Shown in pieces: positions 35,664-44,082 of a stretch of DNA of 64,000 nt. The DNA comes from Acidobacteriota bacterium (GTDB lineage Bacteria; Acidobacteriota; Vicinamibacteria; Vicinamibacterales; CAVVIG01). Location of the stretch: positions 1 to 64,000 of the forward strand of contig QHWB01000048.1 of assembly GCA_003222395.1 (NCBI GenBank), written 5' to 3'. A program made the translations under genes and the position numbers. The notes under the pieces are model-generated. The model saw nothing but the letters and a program-made list of their open reading frames with translations, did not search any database and was not told where the DNA came from. Position 1 is the stretch's first letter. Each line of letters begins with the position of its first letter.

Positions 35664-36767
35664 TTGGATAACGTCACTCACACGCTGTTTGCCGCGACGC
35701 TCGCGCGCACGCCGCTCGGCAGCGCCGGACGCGGCACGACGGCCGCGCTCGTCATCGCTTCGAACATCCCCGACATCGACATCGTTTCCGCCGCCGGCGG
35801 GACCGCCGGCTACCTGAGATGGCATCGCGGTCCGACGCACGGACCGCTCGGCGTCGTCGGACTCGGACTGCTGACCGCAGCAATCGTGTGGTCGTGGATG
35901 CGCTGGTCCGGCCGAGCCGATGCTGGCCGAGCGAACGCATCGTTTGGAATGCTCGCCGCCGTCTCGATGATCGGCGTGCTGCTGCACATTCTGATGGATT
36001 TGCCGACGTCGTACGGCACGCGCCTCCTCAGTCCGTTCGACTGGCACTGGTACGCGCTCGACTGGCTGCCAATCATCGACATCTACCTGCTCGTCGCGCT
36101 TGCTGCCGGGCTGATCTTCGGCGGCCGGACGGCCGACGCCCGTCGCCGCAACGCGGCGTTCGTAATCGCACTGATGGCCGCCAATTACGGCGCGCGCGGC
36201 ATCGCCCATCATGAGGCGCTCGCGCTCACCCCGCGTCTGTTCGGTCCGACACTGCCCCCGGCGTGCGACGCCGCGCCGCGAACGGCGATCGTCGATCGGT
36301 GGCCGCGCGGCGCGGCGCCGACCCCCCCGCTGCCGGGCAGGCGCTGCCTCGTCGAGATCGCGGCGATGCCGACGTTCACGACGCCGTTCGAATGGCGCAT
36401 CGTTGCCGAGATGTCGAATGCGTACGAAATCCACGGCGTCGATCTTCTCGACGCGCGCTTCACGCAGCCGCCGCTGGTCAGCGAAGCGTTCTGGCGGCAG
36501 ACGATCCGGTATCCGAACATCTGGACGCCGCCGGTCGAACGCGCCGCGGCGACGCGGCTCGGTTCCGTGTTTCTCGGGTTCTCACGGTTTCCGGCCGCAC
36601 GATCGTTCGTCGACGCCGGCGGCGTCGCGACCGTCCGATGGACCGACATGCGGTTTGCAGCCGGACTCGTCGCGATCGAGCAGCCGATCCGCCGCGCAAC
36701 GCCGTTCAGCGCCGTCGTCCGCATCGGCGCCGACGGCCGCGTGCTCGAGGAATCGCTCGGTCGATAA
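35664..36767 (+). CDS. YdjM-like (DUF457) membrane-bound metal-dependent hydrolase
   Basis: The 367-aa protein starts with TTG at 35664; the N-terminus MDNVTHTLFAATLA is the family hallmark, which fixes this start. It has SNIPDID and RWHRGPTHG with probable metal-ligand His and Asp residues, then several spans (VGLGLLTAAIVWSW, AAVSMIGVLLHILMDLP). A C-terminal soluble region (about 190-365) of unknown function follows. Relatives are described as membrane-bound hydrolases of uncertain substrate. The stop is 3 bp from endonuclease IV, suggesting co-transcription. Confidence 0.88.
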   Translation: MDNVTHTLFAATLARTPLGSAGRGTTAALVIASNIPDIDIVSAAGGTAGYLRWHRGPTHGPLGVVGLGLLTAAIVWSWMRWSGRADAGRANASFGMLAAVSMIGVLLHILMDLPTSYGTRLLSPFDWHWYALDWLPIIDIYLLVALAAGLIFGGRTADARRRNAAFVIALMAANYGARGIAHHEALALTPRLFGPTLPPACDAAPRTAIVDRWPRGAAPTPPLPGRRCLVEIAAMPTFTTPFEWRIVAEMSNAYEIHGVDLLDARFTQPPLVSEAFWRQTIRYPNIWTPPVERAAATRLGSVFLGFSRFPAARSFVDAGGVATVRWTDMRFAAGLVAIEQPIRRATPFSAVVRIGADGRVLEESLGR

Positions 36768-36770
36768 CCG

Positions 36771-37646
36771 ATGCCTCTGCTGGGTGCGCACATGTCGGTG
36801 GCGGGCGGCGTGCCGCGCGCGGTCGACCGCGCGGTCGCGCACCGGTGCGAGGCGCTGCAGATCTTCGCGAAGAACGCGAATCAGTGGCGCGGCCGCGTGC
36901 TGCCGGCGGACGAGATCCGCGAGTTCCGCGCGAAGGTGAAAGCGTCCGGCATCTGGCCCGTCGTGTCCCACGCCAGCTACCTGATCAATCTGGCGACGAC
37001 GAGTCGGGGACTGCGACAGCAGTCGCTCGACGCGATGGGCGACGAGCTCGATCGCGCCGAAGCGCTCGGCCTTTTCGGCGTGGTGCTCCATCCCGGCTGC
37101 TTCACCGCCGGCAGCGAAGCCGATGGCCTCGAGCTGATCGCGGAGGGGCTGCTCGATCTGCTGCGCGAGCGGCGCCGCGGCCGGACGATGGTGCTGCTCG
37201 AACACACGGCGGGTCAGGGCACGGCGCTCGGATCGACCTTCGAACAGCTGGCCTCGATCATCGGAAAGATGGACGATCACCGTCGCGTCGGCGTGTGCCT
37301 CGACACGTGCCACCTGCTCGCCTCCGGGTACGACATCCGTTCACCGGAAGGGTACGCGTCGACGTTCGGGCAGTTCGGGCGGCTCGTGGGATTCGATCGC
37401 CTGAAAGTGTTTCATCTCAACGACTCGAAGAAGCCGCTCGGCAGCCGCGTCGATCGCCATCAGCACATCGGCGAAGGCTGTCTCGGCCTCGAACCGTTTC
37501 GCCGCATCGTGAACGACCCGCGGTTCCGCGCGCTGGCAATGCTGCTCGAAACGCCGAAGACCGAAGGCCGTTCCCCGAACCTCATCCAAGTGGATCCACT
37601 GGATGAACGAAATCTGAATACGCTGCGAGCGCTCGTGACGGACTAG
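36771..37646 (+). CDS. nfo: Endonuclease IV (AP endonuclease)
   Basis: The 291-aa TIM-barrel trinuclear-zinc enzyme cleaves abasic sites in base-excision repair. Motifs: GAHMSVAGGVPRAVDRA, VSHASYLINLA, VVLHPGC, LLEHTAGQG, VCLDTCHLLASGYDI, FHLNDSKKPLGSRVDRHQHIGEG. It runs slightly longer than the E. coli enzyme. Together with UdgX and ruvX it shows a good DNA repair complement in the window. It ends just where a C-rich tandem repeat begins. Confidence 0.97.
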   Translation: MPLLGAHMSVAGGVPRAVDRAVAHRCEALQIFAKNANQWRGRVLPADEIREFRAKVKASGIWPVVSHASYLINLATTSRGLRQQSLDAMGDELDRAEALGLFGVVLHPGCFTAGSEADGLELIAEGLLDLLRERRRGRTMVLLEHTAGQGTALGSTFEQLASIIGKMDDHRRVGVCLDTCHLLASGYDIRSPEGYASTFGQFGRLVGFDRLKVFHLNDSKKPLGSRVDRHQHIGEGCLGLEPFRRIVNDPRFRALAMLLETPKTEGRSPNLIQVDPLDERNLNTLRALVTD

Positions 37647-37698
37647 CCCTCCTGCCTATCCAGCCCCTCCTGCCTATCCAGCCCCTCCTGCCTTTCCT
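37646..37698. repeat. Tandem C/T-rich repeat, three units of about 18 bp
   Basis: Units of GCCCCTCCTGCCTATCCA type are repeated three times, the last diverged. The repeat fills the gap between nfo and the AMMECR1-like gene, and the minus-strand stop codon of the latter (TAG, 37674-37676) arises from the repeat unit, so it encodes that protein's Gly/Ala-rich end. Confidence 0.8.
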
Positions 37699-38243
37699 GC
37701 CGCTTCCGCCTCCCCAAACACCTCCGCCTCGAAGCGCCACATCTTCGCGCCCTTCCGCCATGCGTCGTTCGGCAGTCCCGCCTTGCGGCAGGTGTGAGCG
37801 AGGAACGTCTCGGCGTCCCATTGCCACTCGGTCGCCACCTGGGGGAGCAGCAGTCCGCGGCGCCAGCCGATTTCGACGACGAGGCCGTGGCGTCCGACTG
37901 CAATGTCGGCCGGACCGGTGATCGCTTCGAGCGGTCCGAGGAGCGAGAGCTCGATGTCGAGATGCGGCAACTCCGACGCGGTGACAGGCGGAAACCGCGG
38001 ATCGGTGCTGCACGCCGCCACGGCGCACCGCGACACGACGCGGGCGAGCGGCTCGTTCGCCTCGATGTGGCCGATGCAGCCGCGCAGATCGCCGCGGTTA
38101 TGCAGCGACACGAACGCGCCGCCGAGGCGCGCGCACACGTCCGCCAGCGAAGGCGCCGGCGGCGGCGCGGCGCCGACGTGCGCCGCGATCGCGTCGCGCG
38201 CGAGCTGCAGCAGCAGCGCGCGGTCCGCGTCCGACGTCATCAC
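37674..38243 (-). CDS. AmmeMemoRadiSam system protein A (AMMECR1 domain)
   Basis: The 189-aa product has the AMMECR1 signature LRGCIGHIEA (about 53-62), followed by DPRFPPVTASELPHLDIELSLL and GLLLPQVATEWQWDAETFLAHTCRKAGLP. The cysteine in LRGCIG is conserved. The biochemical role is not established. It overlaps the MEMO-like gene by 4 bp. The third usual component, a radical SAM protein, is not in this window. The C-terminal tail AGKAGGAG is encoded by an intergenic tandem repeat. Confidence 0.93.
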   Translation of the reverse strand: MMTSDADRALLLQLARDAIAAHVGAAPPPAPSLADVCARLGGAFVSLHNRGDLRGCIGHIEANEPLARVVSRCAVAACSTDPRFPPVTASELPHLDIELSLLGPLEAITGPADIAVGRHGLVVEIGWRRGLLLPQVATEWQWDAETFLAHTCRKAGLPNDAWRKGAKMWRFEAEVFGEAEAAGKAGGAG

Positions 38244-39064
38244 GAGAAGGTTCCCATCGCGGCGGCGAGGTAGCCGACGACCGCCGACTTGTCGCCCGAC
38301 ACGTCACCCGAATCGGCGTACTGGAGCACCACTGAATCGCGCGCGCCAAGAAGGCGCGCCGCGCGCATGACGGCGACCGTCGGCCCCCCGCCACACGCAT
38401 GCTCGGGCTGCGCGACCAGCGCGCGCTGCAGGCCGTCGGGATCGAAGCGCGACACGCAGTCGGCCACCACGCGATCGAGCGCCGCGGCCGTCAACGCATC
38501 GTGATAGTGCGACAGATCGGTGCTGGCGATGACGAGCGCGTCGCGCCTGTACAACACGTCGGCGAGCGCGTCGCCGAGCGCGCGTGCCGTCTCCTCGGTC
38601 TGGTATCCCATCACCAGCGGGACGATCGTCGCGCCCGGCGCGAGCCGTTGAACGAACGGCAGCTGCATTTCGAGCGAATGCTCGCGCGCATGCGCCGCGG
38701 CGTGCTCGCGGACGATCGGCGTCGCTTTCATGAGCTCCGCTGCGCACTCGTCGTCGATTCTGGCGACGCCGAACGGCGTCTCGAAGCCGCTGCCCGGATA
38801 CAGCGCGACGCCGTTGAACGCGACGTAATGGGACGGCCCCACGAGAACGACGACGTCGAAGCGGCGATCGCGCAGCAGCTGGTACGCGTGCGCCGCGACA
38901 GGACCCGAGTACATCAGCCCGGCGTGCGGCGCAACGAGCGCGACCAGGTCGCCGCCGATCTCGCGCGTGGCCGACGCGAGATGACGATCGACGGCCGCCG
39001 CCAGCGCCGGCGCGGTGCCGGGATACCAGGTCCCGGCGACGGCCGCCCTTCGAACGTTCGTCAT
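38240..39064 (-). CDS. AmmeMemoRadiSam system protein B (MEMO1 family)
   Basis: The 274-aa product has conserved histidines in VAPHAGLMYSG and VGPSHYVAFNG, a region REHSLEMQLPF and a cysteine in EHACGGGPT, matching MEMO1-type proteins related to class III extradiol dioxygenases. The active-site geometry could bind a metal. It is the first gene of the pair. The divergent gatC lies 79 bp away, and this short region (39065-39143) also holds repeated AGCTGAC words. Confidence 0.93.
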   Translation of the reverse strand: MTNVRRAAVAGTWYPGTAPALAAAVDRHLASATREIGGDLVALVAPHAGLMYSGPVAAHAYQLLRDRRFDVVVLVGPSHYVAFNGVALYPGSGFETPFGVARIDDECAAELMKATPIVREHAAAHAREHSLEMQLPFVQRLAPGATIVPLVMGYQTEETARALGDALADVLYRRDALVIASTDLSHYHDALTAAALDRVVADCVSRFDPDGLQRALVAQPEHACGGGPTVAVMRAARLLGARDSVVLQYADSGDVSGDKSAVVGYLAAAMGTFS

Positions 39065-39143
39065 GGCTGATGCTCGCCGCTGAGAGCCTGGAGCTGACAG
39101 CTGACAGCCTGGGAGAGTTGTTTTCGCATGTTAGCATCTGGCC

Positions 39144-39440
39144 ATGTCGTCCGGGTTCACGCGCGAACAGGTCGCGGCCGTCGCGGCGCTCGCCAACCTG
39201 AGGCTCGAGGTCTCCGAGCTCGACCTCTTCGCGCGCCAGCTCGGCGACATCCTCGCGTACGCGGCGGAAGTCCAGCAGATCGATACGACGGGCGTGCCGC
39301 CGACGGCCACGGTCGTCACGCGCCACGCCGCCGATCGCGACGACGAGGTGCGGCCGTCGCTCGACCGCGAGACGGCAATCGCCGCCGCGCCGGATCCCGC
39401 CGTGGATGCCGGGTTCTTCAAGGTGCCGCGAGTCATTTGA
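39144..39440 (+). CDS. gatC: Glutamyl/aspartyl-tRNA amidotransferase subunit C
   Basis: The 98-aa protein stabilises the GatCAB complex that converts misacylated Glu-tRNA(Gln) or Asp-tRNA(Asn). Family features: FTREQVAAVAALANLRLEVSELDLFARQLGDIL and the C-terminal FFKVPRVI. It overlaps gatA by one base (TGATG), so translation is coupled. gatB is not adjacent. Confidence 0.95.
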   Translation: MSSGFTREQVAAVAALANLRLEVSELDLFARQLGDILAYAAEVQQIDTTGVPPTATVVTRHAADRDDEVRPSLDRETAIAAAPDPAVDAGFFKVPRVI

Positions 39441-40951
39441 TGGACAGCCCACAGGTGGTCGCCGACATTCGCGAGGCGGTGCGATCGCGCGCGCGCTCGG
39501 CCACCGACGTCTGCCGCGACGCGCTCGCCCGCGTGGCGGCCCTGAATCCCGCGCTCAACGCGTTCAACACCGTCGTCACGGATCGGGCGATCGCGCGCGC
39601 GGAGGCCATCGATCGCGATCCCGATCGATGGCGCGATGCGCCGCTCGCCGGCGTTCCCGTCGCGATCAAAGACAACCTGTGCACGCGCGGCGTGCGAACG
39701 ACCGCCTCGTCGCGCATGCTCGAGCACTACAGTCCGCCGTACGACGCCACGACCGTCGCGCGCCTCGAATCCGCCGGCGCCATCGTCATCGGCAAGACCA
39801 ACTGCGACGAGTTCGCGATGGGATCGTCGAACGAGAACTCCGCGTTCGGTCCCGTGCGCAACCCGTGGGCGCTCGATCGCATTCCCGGCGGCACGAGCGG
39901 CGGATCGGCCGCAGCGGTCGCCGCGCGCATCATTCCGCTCGCGCTCGGATCGGACACGGGCGGATCGATCCGCCAGCCGTCGGCGATGTGTGGCGTGGTC
40001 GGTCTGAAACCGACCTACGGCCGTGTGTCGCGATATGGGCTGATCGCACACGCGTCGTCTCTCGATCAGGTCGGTCCGATCGCGACGCGCGTGCGCGACG
40101 CCGCCGTTGCGCTCGGCGTCATTGCAGGCGGCGACGGCGCGGACGCGACGACTGCCTCCGAAGCCGTGCCGGACTACGGGTCCGCGCTCACGGGCAACGT
40201 GCGCGGCACACGCATCGGCGTCCCGCGGCGGCTGCTCGAGCAGGGCGTGGATCCGGACGTGGCGCGCGCGTTTTTCGCAGCGCTCGACGTGCTCGCCTCG
40301 CGCGGCGCGACGCTGACCGACGTGGAGCTGCCGCACGCGCGCTACGCGATTCCGGTCTATTACCTCGTGTCCACGGCCGAAGCGAGCTCGAATCTTGCGC
40401 GATACGACGGTGTGAGGTACGGATTCCGCGCGAAGGGATCGCGAGAGGACGGTCCGGCCCGAGCCGCGCGGGCAGACGGCGACGAGGCGTCATTGCAGGC
40501 GATGTACGGCCGGACGCGGGCGTGCGGATTCGGGCCTGAGGTGAAGCGACGCATCATGCTCGGAACCTATGTGCTCAGCGCCGGGTACTACGACGCCTAC
40601 TACCTCAAAGCGCAGCAGGTGCGCACGCTCATCCTGCGCGACTACGAGCAGGCGTTCGATTGCGAACGCGGCGTCGATGCGATTGCGATGCCGACGAGTC
40701 CGGTTCCGGCGTTCAAAATCGGCGAGCGCGTCGATGATCCGCTGCAGATGTACCTCGCCGACGTGTTCACCGTGAGCGCGAACCTCACCGGCTTGCCGGC
40801 GATCAGCGTCCCCTGCGGCTTCAGCGCAGGCACGTTGCCGATCGGACTGCAGCTCACGGGACGCCGGTTCGACGAGCCGTCGCTCCTGCGACTCGCCGAC
40901 GCGTACGAACGCGACACTGAATGGTGGAAACAGCAGCCTCCGATCGCGTAG
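39440..40951 (+). CDS. gatA: Glutamyl/aspartyl-tRNA amidotransferase subunit A
   Basis: The 503-aa amidase subunit releases ammonia from glutamine for transamidation. The Ser-cisSer-Lys triad is visible: Lys in VAIKDNLCTRG, cis-Ser and Ser in GGTSGGSAAAVAA and DTGGSIRQPSA. The ATG at 39440 overlaps the gatC stop and gives the standard length; in-frame sequence upstream of it is gatC in another frame. Its 3' end overlaps the following metallopeptidase gene by 31 bp. Confidence 0.97.
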   Translation: MDSPQVVADIREAVRSRARSATDVCRDALARVAALNPALNAFNTVVTDRAIARAEAIDRDPDRWRDAPLAGVPVAIKDNLCTRGVRTTASSRMLEHYSPPYDATTVARLESAGAIVIGKTNCDEFAMGSSNENSAFGPVRNPWALDRIPGGTSGGSAAAVAARIIPLALGSDTGGSIRQPSAMCGVVGLKPTYGRVSRYGLIAHASSLDQVGPIATRVRDAAVALGVIAGGDGADATTASEAVPDYGSALTGNVRGTRIGVPRRLLEQGVDPDVARAFFAALDVLASRGATLTDVELPHARYAIPVYYLVSTAEASSNLARYDGVRYGFRAKGSREDGPARAARADGDEASLQAMYGRTRACGFGPEVKRRIMLGTYVLSAGYYDAYYLKAQQVRTLILRDYEQAFDCERGVDAIAMPTSPVPAFKIGERVDDPLQMYLADVFTVSANLTGLPAISVPCGFSAGTLPIGLQLTGRRFDEPSLLRLADAYERDTEWWKQQPPIA

Positions 40952-41964
40952 CGTCGTCTGACTGGACGGCGCTCGGCGACGAGCAGCTCCTCGACGTCCG
41001 CATGTGCGATCTCGCGCTGCGGATCGAAGGCACGGACCTCGAACAGCGCATCGCGCAGATCAACGCGGAGCTCGACGCGCGCGGCCTGCGGTTCCGCCCG
41101 CATTACTGGCTCGCGGATGAATGGTTCACGCCCGACGGCGTCCCTGGCGTCGCGATCCCGTTCTATCTCGCGCATCCGCGCCTCGCGCGTCTGGAGCTCG
41201 CGCAGATGCTCGAGGTCGAAGGGGGCGATCCCGACTCGTGCCTCAGGATTCTGCGTCACGAGGTCGGCCACGCAATCGACAACGCGTACCGGCTGCGGCG
41301 ACGCCGGACGAGGCGGCGGCTGTTCGGCAACCCCGGGATCGAGTATCCGGAGTACTACACGCCGAAGCCGTACAGCAAAAGCTTCGTCCACCATCTCGAT
41401 CACTGGTACGCGCAAAGCCATCCGGACGAGGACTTCGCCGAAACGTTCGCCGTGTGGCTCGATCCCGCGTCGATGTGGGCGACGCGCTACGCCGGGTGGC
41501 CGGCACAGCGCAAGCTCGAATACATGGATCGCCTGATGCGGCTGCTTTCACGCGCGCGGCCGAAGGTCAAGTCGAAGCGCGAGGTCGATCCGCTCCGGCG
41601 GCTGAAGAAGACGCTTCGCGAGCACTATCGCAGGAAGCGCGAGCACTACGGCCTCGATCACCCCGACTTCTACGACAGCGATCTGCGCAATCTGTTCTCC
41701 GACTCGCCCGAGTACGCGAAGAACCTGCCGGCCGCGCGGTTCGTGCGCAGGATCCGCAAGGACGTGCGCGGCCGCGTGGCGAGCTTCACCGACAGCTATC
41801 AATACACGATCGATCAGCTGCTCGAAAAAGTGATCGAGCGCTGCCGCGAGCTCAACCTGCGGCTGATGGATTCCGAAGAGGAAACGAAGACGGACTTCAT
41901 GGTCTTCCTCACAGTGCAGACGATGAACTATCTGCACAGCGGGCGGCACCGGGTGGCGCTGTGA
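40921..41964 (+). CDS. Putative zinc-binding metallopeptidase paired with an ATP-grasp enzyme
   Basis: The 347-aa cytoplasmic protein (no signal peptide) has the gluzincin-like site HEVGH at 113-117 and a probable third ligand in DEDFAETFAVWLDP about 50-60 residues later. The surrounding FRPHYWLADEWFTPDGVPGVAIPFYLAHPRL and the basic C-terminal half (RRLKKTLREHYRRKREHYG) look like a conserved zinc-binding peptidase family of unknown role. The start at 40921 lies inside gatA (31-bp overlap). The stop overlaps the ATP-grasp gene by 4 bp, so the pair is translationally coupled. Confidence 0.85.
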   Translation: MVETAASDRVASSDWTALGDEQLLDVRMCDLALRIEGTDLEQRIAQINAELDARGLRFRPHYWLADEWFTPDGVPGVAIPFYLAHPRLARLELAQMLEVEGGDPDSCLRILRHEVGHAIDNAYRLRRRRTRRRLFGNPGIEYPEYYTPKPYSKSFVHHLDHWYAQSHPDEDFAETFAVWLDPASMWATRYAGWPAQRKLEYMDRLMRLLSRARPKVKSKREVDPLRRLKKTLREHYRRKREHYGLDHPDFYDSDLRNLFSDSPEYAKNLPAARFVRRIRKDVRGRVASFTDSYQYTIDQLLEKVIERCRELNLRLMDSEEETKTDFMVFLTVQTMNYLHSGRHRVAL

Positions 41965-42986
41965 CCAAACTTCGCGTGCTCGCGCTGGTCCACCGTCACC
42001 TGATTCCGCCCGCGACGGTCGACGAAGGCACCGACGTCACGTCAGCGCCGTGGCGCACCGAGTACGACGTCATCTCGACGCTGACCGCGATGGGGCACGA
42101 AGTGCGGCCGCTCGGCGTCCACGACGACCTTGGCGAAATCCGCCGGCTCGCCGACGAATGGAAGCCGCACATCGCGTTCAACCTGCTCGAAGGGTTCGAC
42201 GACGTGACGATCTTCGACCAGAACGTCGTGTCGCACCTCGAGCTGCTGAAGCTGCCGTACACCGGCTGCAATCCGCGCGGTCTTCTGATGGCCCGCGACA
42301 AGTCGCTCTCGAAGAAGCTGCTCGCGTACCATCGCATCGCCGTACCGGAGTTCGAGGTCTGCCGCATCGGACGCCCGATACGCCGCCACAAGCGACTCAC
42401 GTTTCCGCTCATCGTGAAGTCGTTGACGCAGGAAGCGTCGATTGGCATCTCGCAGGCGTCGGTCGTCGACACCGACGAGAAGCTGAACGAGCGCGTCACG
42501 TTCATCCACGAGAGCATCGGCACCGCGGCCATCGTCGAGCAGTACATCGAAGGGCGCGAGCTGTACGTCGGCGTCATCGGCAATCAGGTGCTGCAGGCGC
42601 TGCCGGTGTGGGAGCTGTTCTTCACGAACATGCCGGAAGGATCGAAGCGGATCGCGACCGACCGCGTGAAGTGGAGCGTCAAGTACCAGAAGAAGTACGG
42701 CATCGACAGCGGGCCGGCAGTGGAGCTCGCGGACGGACAGGCGGAAAAGATCCAACACCTTTGCAAACGCGCGTATCGCGGCCTCGAGTTGAGTGGGTAC
42801 GCGCGCATCGATCTGAGGCTGGACGAAGGGGGCAATGCATGGGTCCTCGAAGCGAACCCGAATCCGCAGATCGCGAAAGGCGAAGACTTCGCGGCCTCAG
42901 CCGAGAAGGTGGGCCTCAGTTACGAAGGGGTGCTGCAGCGGATCATCAACCTCGGGCTGCGATGGCAGCCTGAGAGTTTCGCGTGA
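41961..42986 (+). CDS. ATP-grasp ligase related to D-Ala-D-Ala ligase
   Basis: The 341-aa product has a preATP domain (residues 1-100), then ATP-grasp features: LLMARDKSLSKKLL, FPLIVKSLTQEASIGIS, AAIVEQYIEGRELYVGV, and metal-ligand segments ARIDLRLDEGG and LEANPNPQIAKGEDF. The last replaces the EVNTLPG type seen in true D-Ala-D-Ala ligases, so a different carboxylate or amine substrate is likely. The GTG start at 41961 overlaps the peptidase stop as GTGA. Together the two genes look like a build-and-trim pair for a peptide bond, but no substrate is known. Confidence 0.88.
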   Translation: MTKLRVLALVHRHLIPPATVDEGTDVTSAPWRTEYDVISTLTAMGHEVRPLGVHDDLGEIRRLADEWKPHIAFNLLEGFDDVTIFDQNVVSHLELLKLPYTGCNPRGLLMARDKSLSKKLLAYHRIAVPEFEVCRIGRPIRRHKRLTFPLIVKSLTQEASIGISQASVVDTDEKLNERVTFIHESIGTAAIVEQYIEGRELYVGVIGNQVLQALPVWELFFTNMPEGSKRIATDRVKWSVKYQKKYGIDSGPAVELADGQAEKIQHLCKRAYRGLELSGYARIDLRLDEGGNAWVLEANPNPQIAKGEDFAASAEKVGLSYEGVLQRIINLGLRWQPESFA

Positions 42987-43251
42987 TCGCCCAGACGAAG
43001 AACGCGAGCATCGCGAACGGCAGAAGCGGCGCGAGGATGGCGAGTGAAAACGCGATCGCCAGCGCGACGCAGACGATGACGCCGACGAAGAGCACGAACG
43101 GCAGGACGACGAGCGCCACAGCGGCCTTGACGACGAACCGCAGGATGAGAAACGGCAGCAGCAGAAGCGCGAACGGAAGCGCGAGCAGCGCGAACGGCAG
43201 CAGCACCAGCCCGAAGAGGATCCGAAACGGCAGCGTCAGCAGGTAGACCAT
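42946..43251 (-). CDS. Small hydrophobic membrane protein
   Basis: The 101-aa product is almost entirely hydrophobic, with three to four spans (FGLVLLPFALLALPFALLLLPF, VALVVLPFVLFVGVIVCVALAIAF, LLPFAMLAFFVWAI) and repeated LLPF words. No family recognised. It lies 23 bp after the single-span protein downstream of rpoZ and ends inside the 3' end of the convergent ATP-grasp gene (41-bp overlap). Expression from the rpoZ transcript is likely. Confidence 0.6.
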   Translation of the reverse strand: MVYLLTLPFRILFGLVLLPFALLALPFALLLLPFLILRFVVKAAVALVVLPFVLFVGVIVCVALAIAFSLAILAPLLPFAMLAFFVWAITRNSQAAIAARG

Positions 43252-43274
43252 GTCCCGATCTACGAGCCGGCGCG

Positions 43275-43526
43275 TCAGTGTGTTCCGGTTCCGGGACCTC
43301 TCAGCTGGTCGGCGTTGCCGCGGGGAGCATCCGGCGGCAGGTAGGCCATCGGCTGGCGGCTGACGATTTCGTCGAGGCTCTTCACGACCGGGGAGTTGCC
43401 GGCCGTCCGTTTCAGTTTCGTAAAGCCGACGATGACGCAGAAGCCGATGAACAGCGCGAGCACGAAAGCCGTGCTGGACAGAAGTCCCTGCACGACGCCG
43501 ACCACAATCGGCTGAACCTCGCTCAC
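43275..43526 (-). CDS. Single-span membrane protein downstream of rpoZ
   Basis: The 83-aa product has one membrane span (GLLSSTAFVLALFIGFCVIVGF) and a short cytoplasmic tail with SLDEIVSRQPMAYLPPDA. The ATG overlaps the rpoZ stop as ATGA, a strong sign that it is translated. No family is recognised. A membrane protein coupled to the omega subunit of RNA polymerase is unexpected. Confidence 0.65.
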   Translation of the reverse strand: MSEVQPIVVGVVQGLLSSTAFVLALFIGFCVIVGFTKLKRTAGNSPVVKSLDEIVSRQPMAYLPPDAPRGNADQLRGPGTGTH

Positions 43527-43801
43527 TCGCCGGCTCCCGCCGCGGCCGACGCCCGCGACTTTTCGGGCACATCGTAGTAGACGAGTCCGCGCTTCACCTC
43601 TTCCATCGCCACGCGCTCGGCCTTCTTCGGCAGATGCTCGATGTCGTCGATCCGCACGCGCGCGCCGCGCCGCAGTTGCTTGGCGCGAAGCGCGGCGACG
43701 TCGACGAAGAGGAATCGGCTGTCAATCGGAGGCGCCGGCTCGGAGGAAATTGCCGGGCCGTGCGGTTGGCTGTCAGCGTTGAGGGGAGCAGTCATGTCCA
43801 T
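43523..43801 (-). CDS. rpoZ: DNA-directed RNA polymerase omega subunit
   Basis: The 92-aa product has the omega core SRFLFVDVAALRAKQLRRGARVRI and the conserved KAERVAMEEVKRGLVYYDVPE. It promotes assembly of RNA polymerase by clamping beta-prime. The start is either ATG 43801 (used) or ATG 43795; a longer in-frame extension has no family support. gmk, the common upstream neighbour, is absent; the 281 bp upstream (43802-44082) contain C/G-rich intergenic words but no gene. Confidence 0.9.
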   Translation of the reverse strand: MDMTAPLNADSQPHGPAISSEPAPPIDSRFLFVDVAALRAKQLRRGARVRIDDIEHLPKKAERVAMEEVKRGLVYYDVPEKSRASAAAGAGE

Positions 43802-44082
43802 GATCGACCCAGTAGCGTAGCACGCGGATCTAAAGCGAGGAAGGCCCGGAGGCCCTGGCGGCCTTGGTCGCATGCATCGTGTCGTCGACGCGCGCCTTTT
43901 TCTCTTTCATCTCGGTGTCGGTGGAGCGCGCTGAACGAGGATGCGATCGCGCAGTGGACGCACTTTCAGGTGGACCTCCGCTGTCGATGAATTGTGAGGG
44001 TGTGGGCCAGGAACGGCAGGACAGGCCGGATGGGCCCTTCCTGCCTGTCCTGTTCTGCCCCTCGTGCCCTGCCGATCTATGT

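Noticed and set aside
44009-44056. Hairpin AGGACAGG/CCTGTCCT downstream of hsp20
   Set aside because: The stem is about 9 bp with an 18-nt loop and no U-run, and it is made of C/T-rich intergenic words like those at 37646; support as a terminator is too weak.
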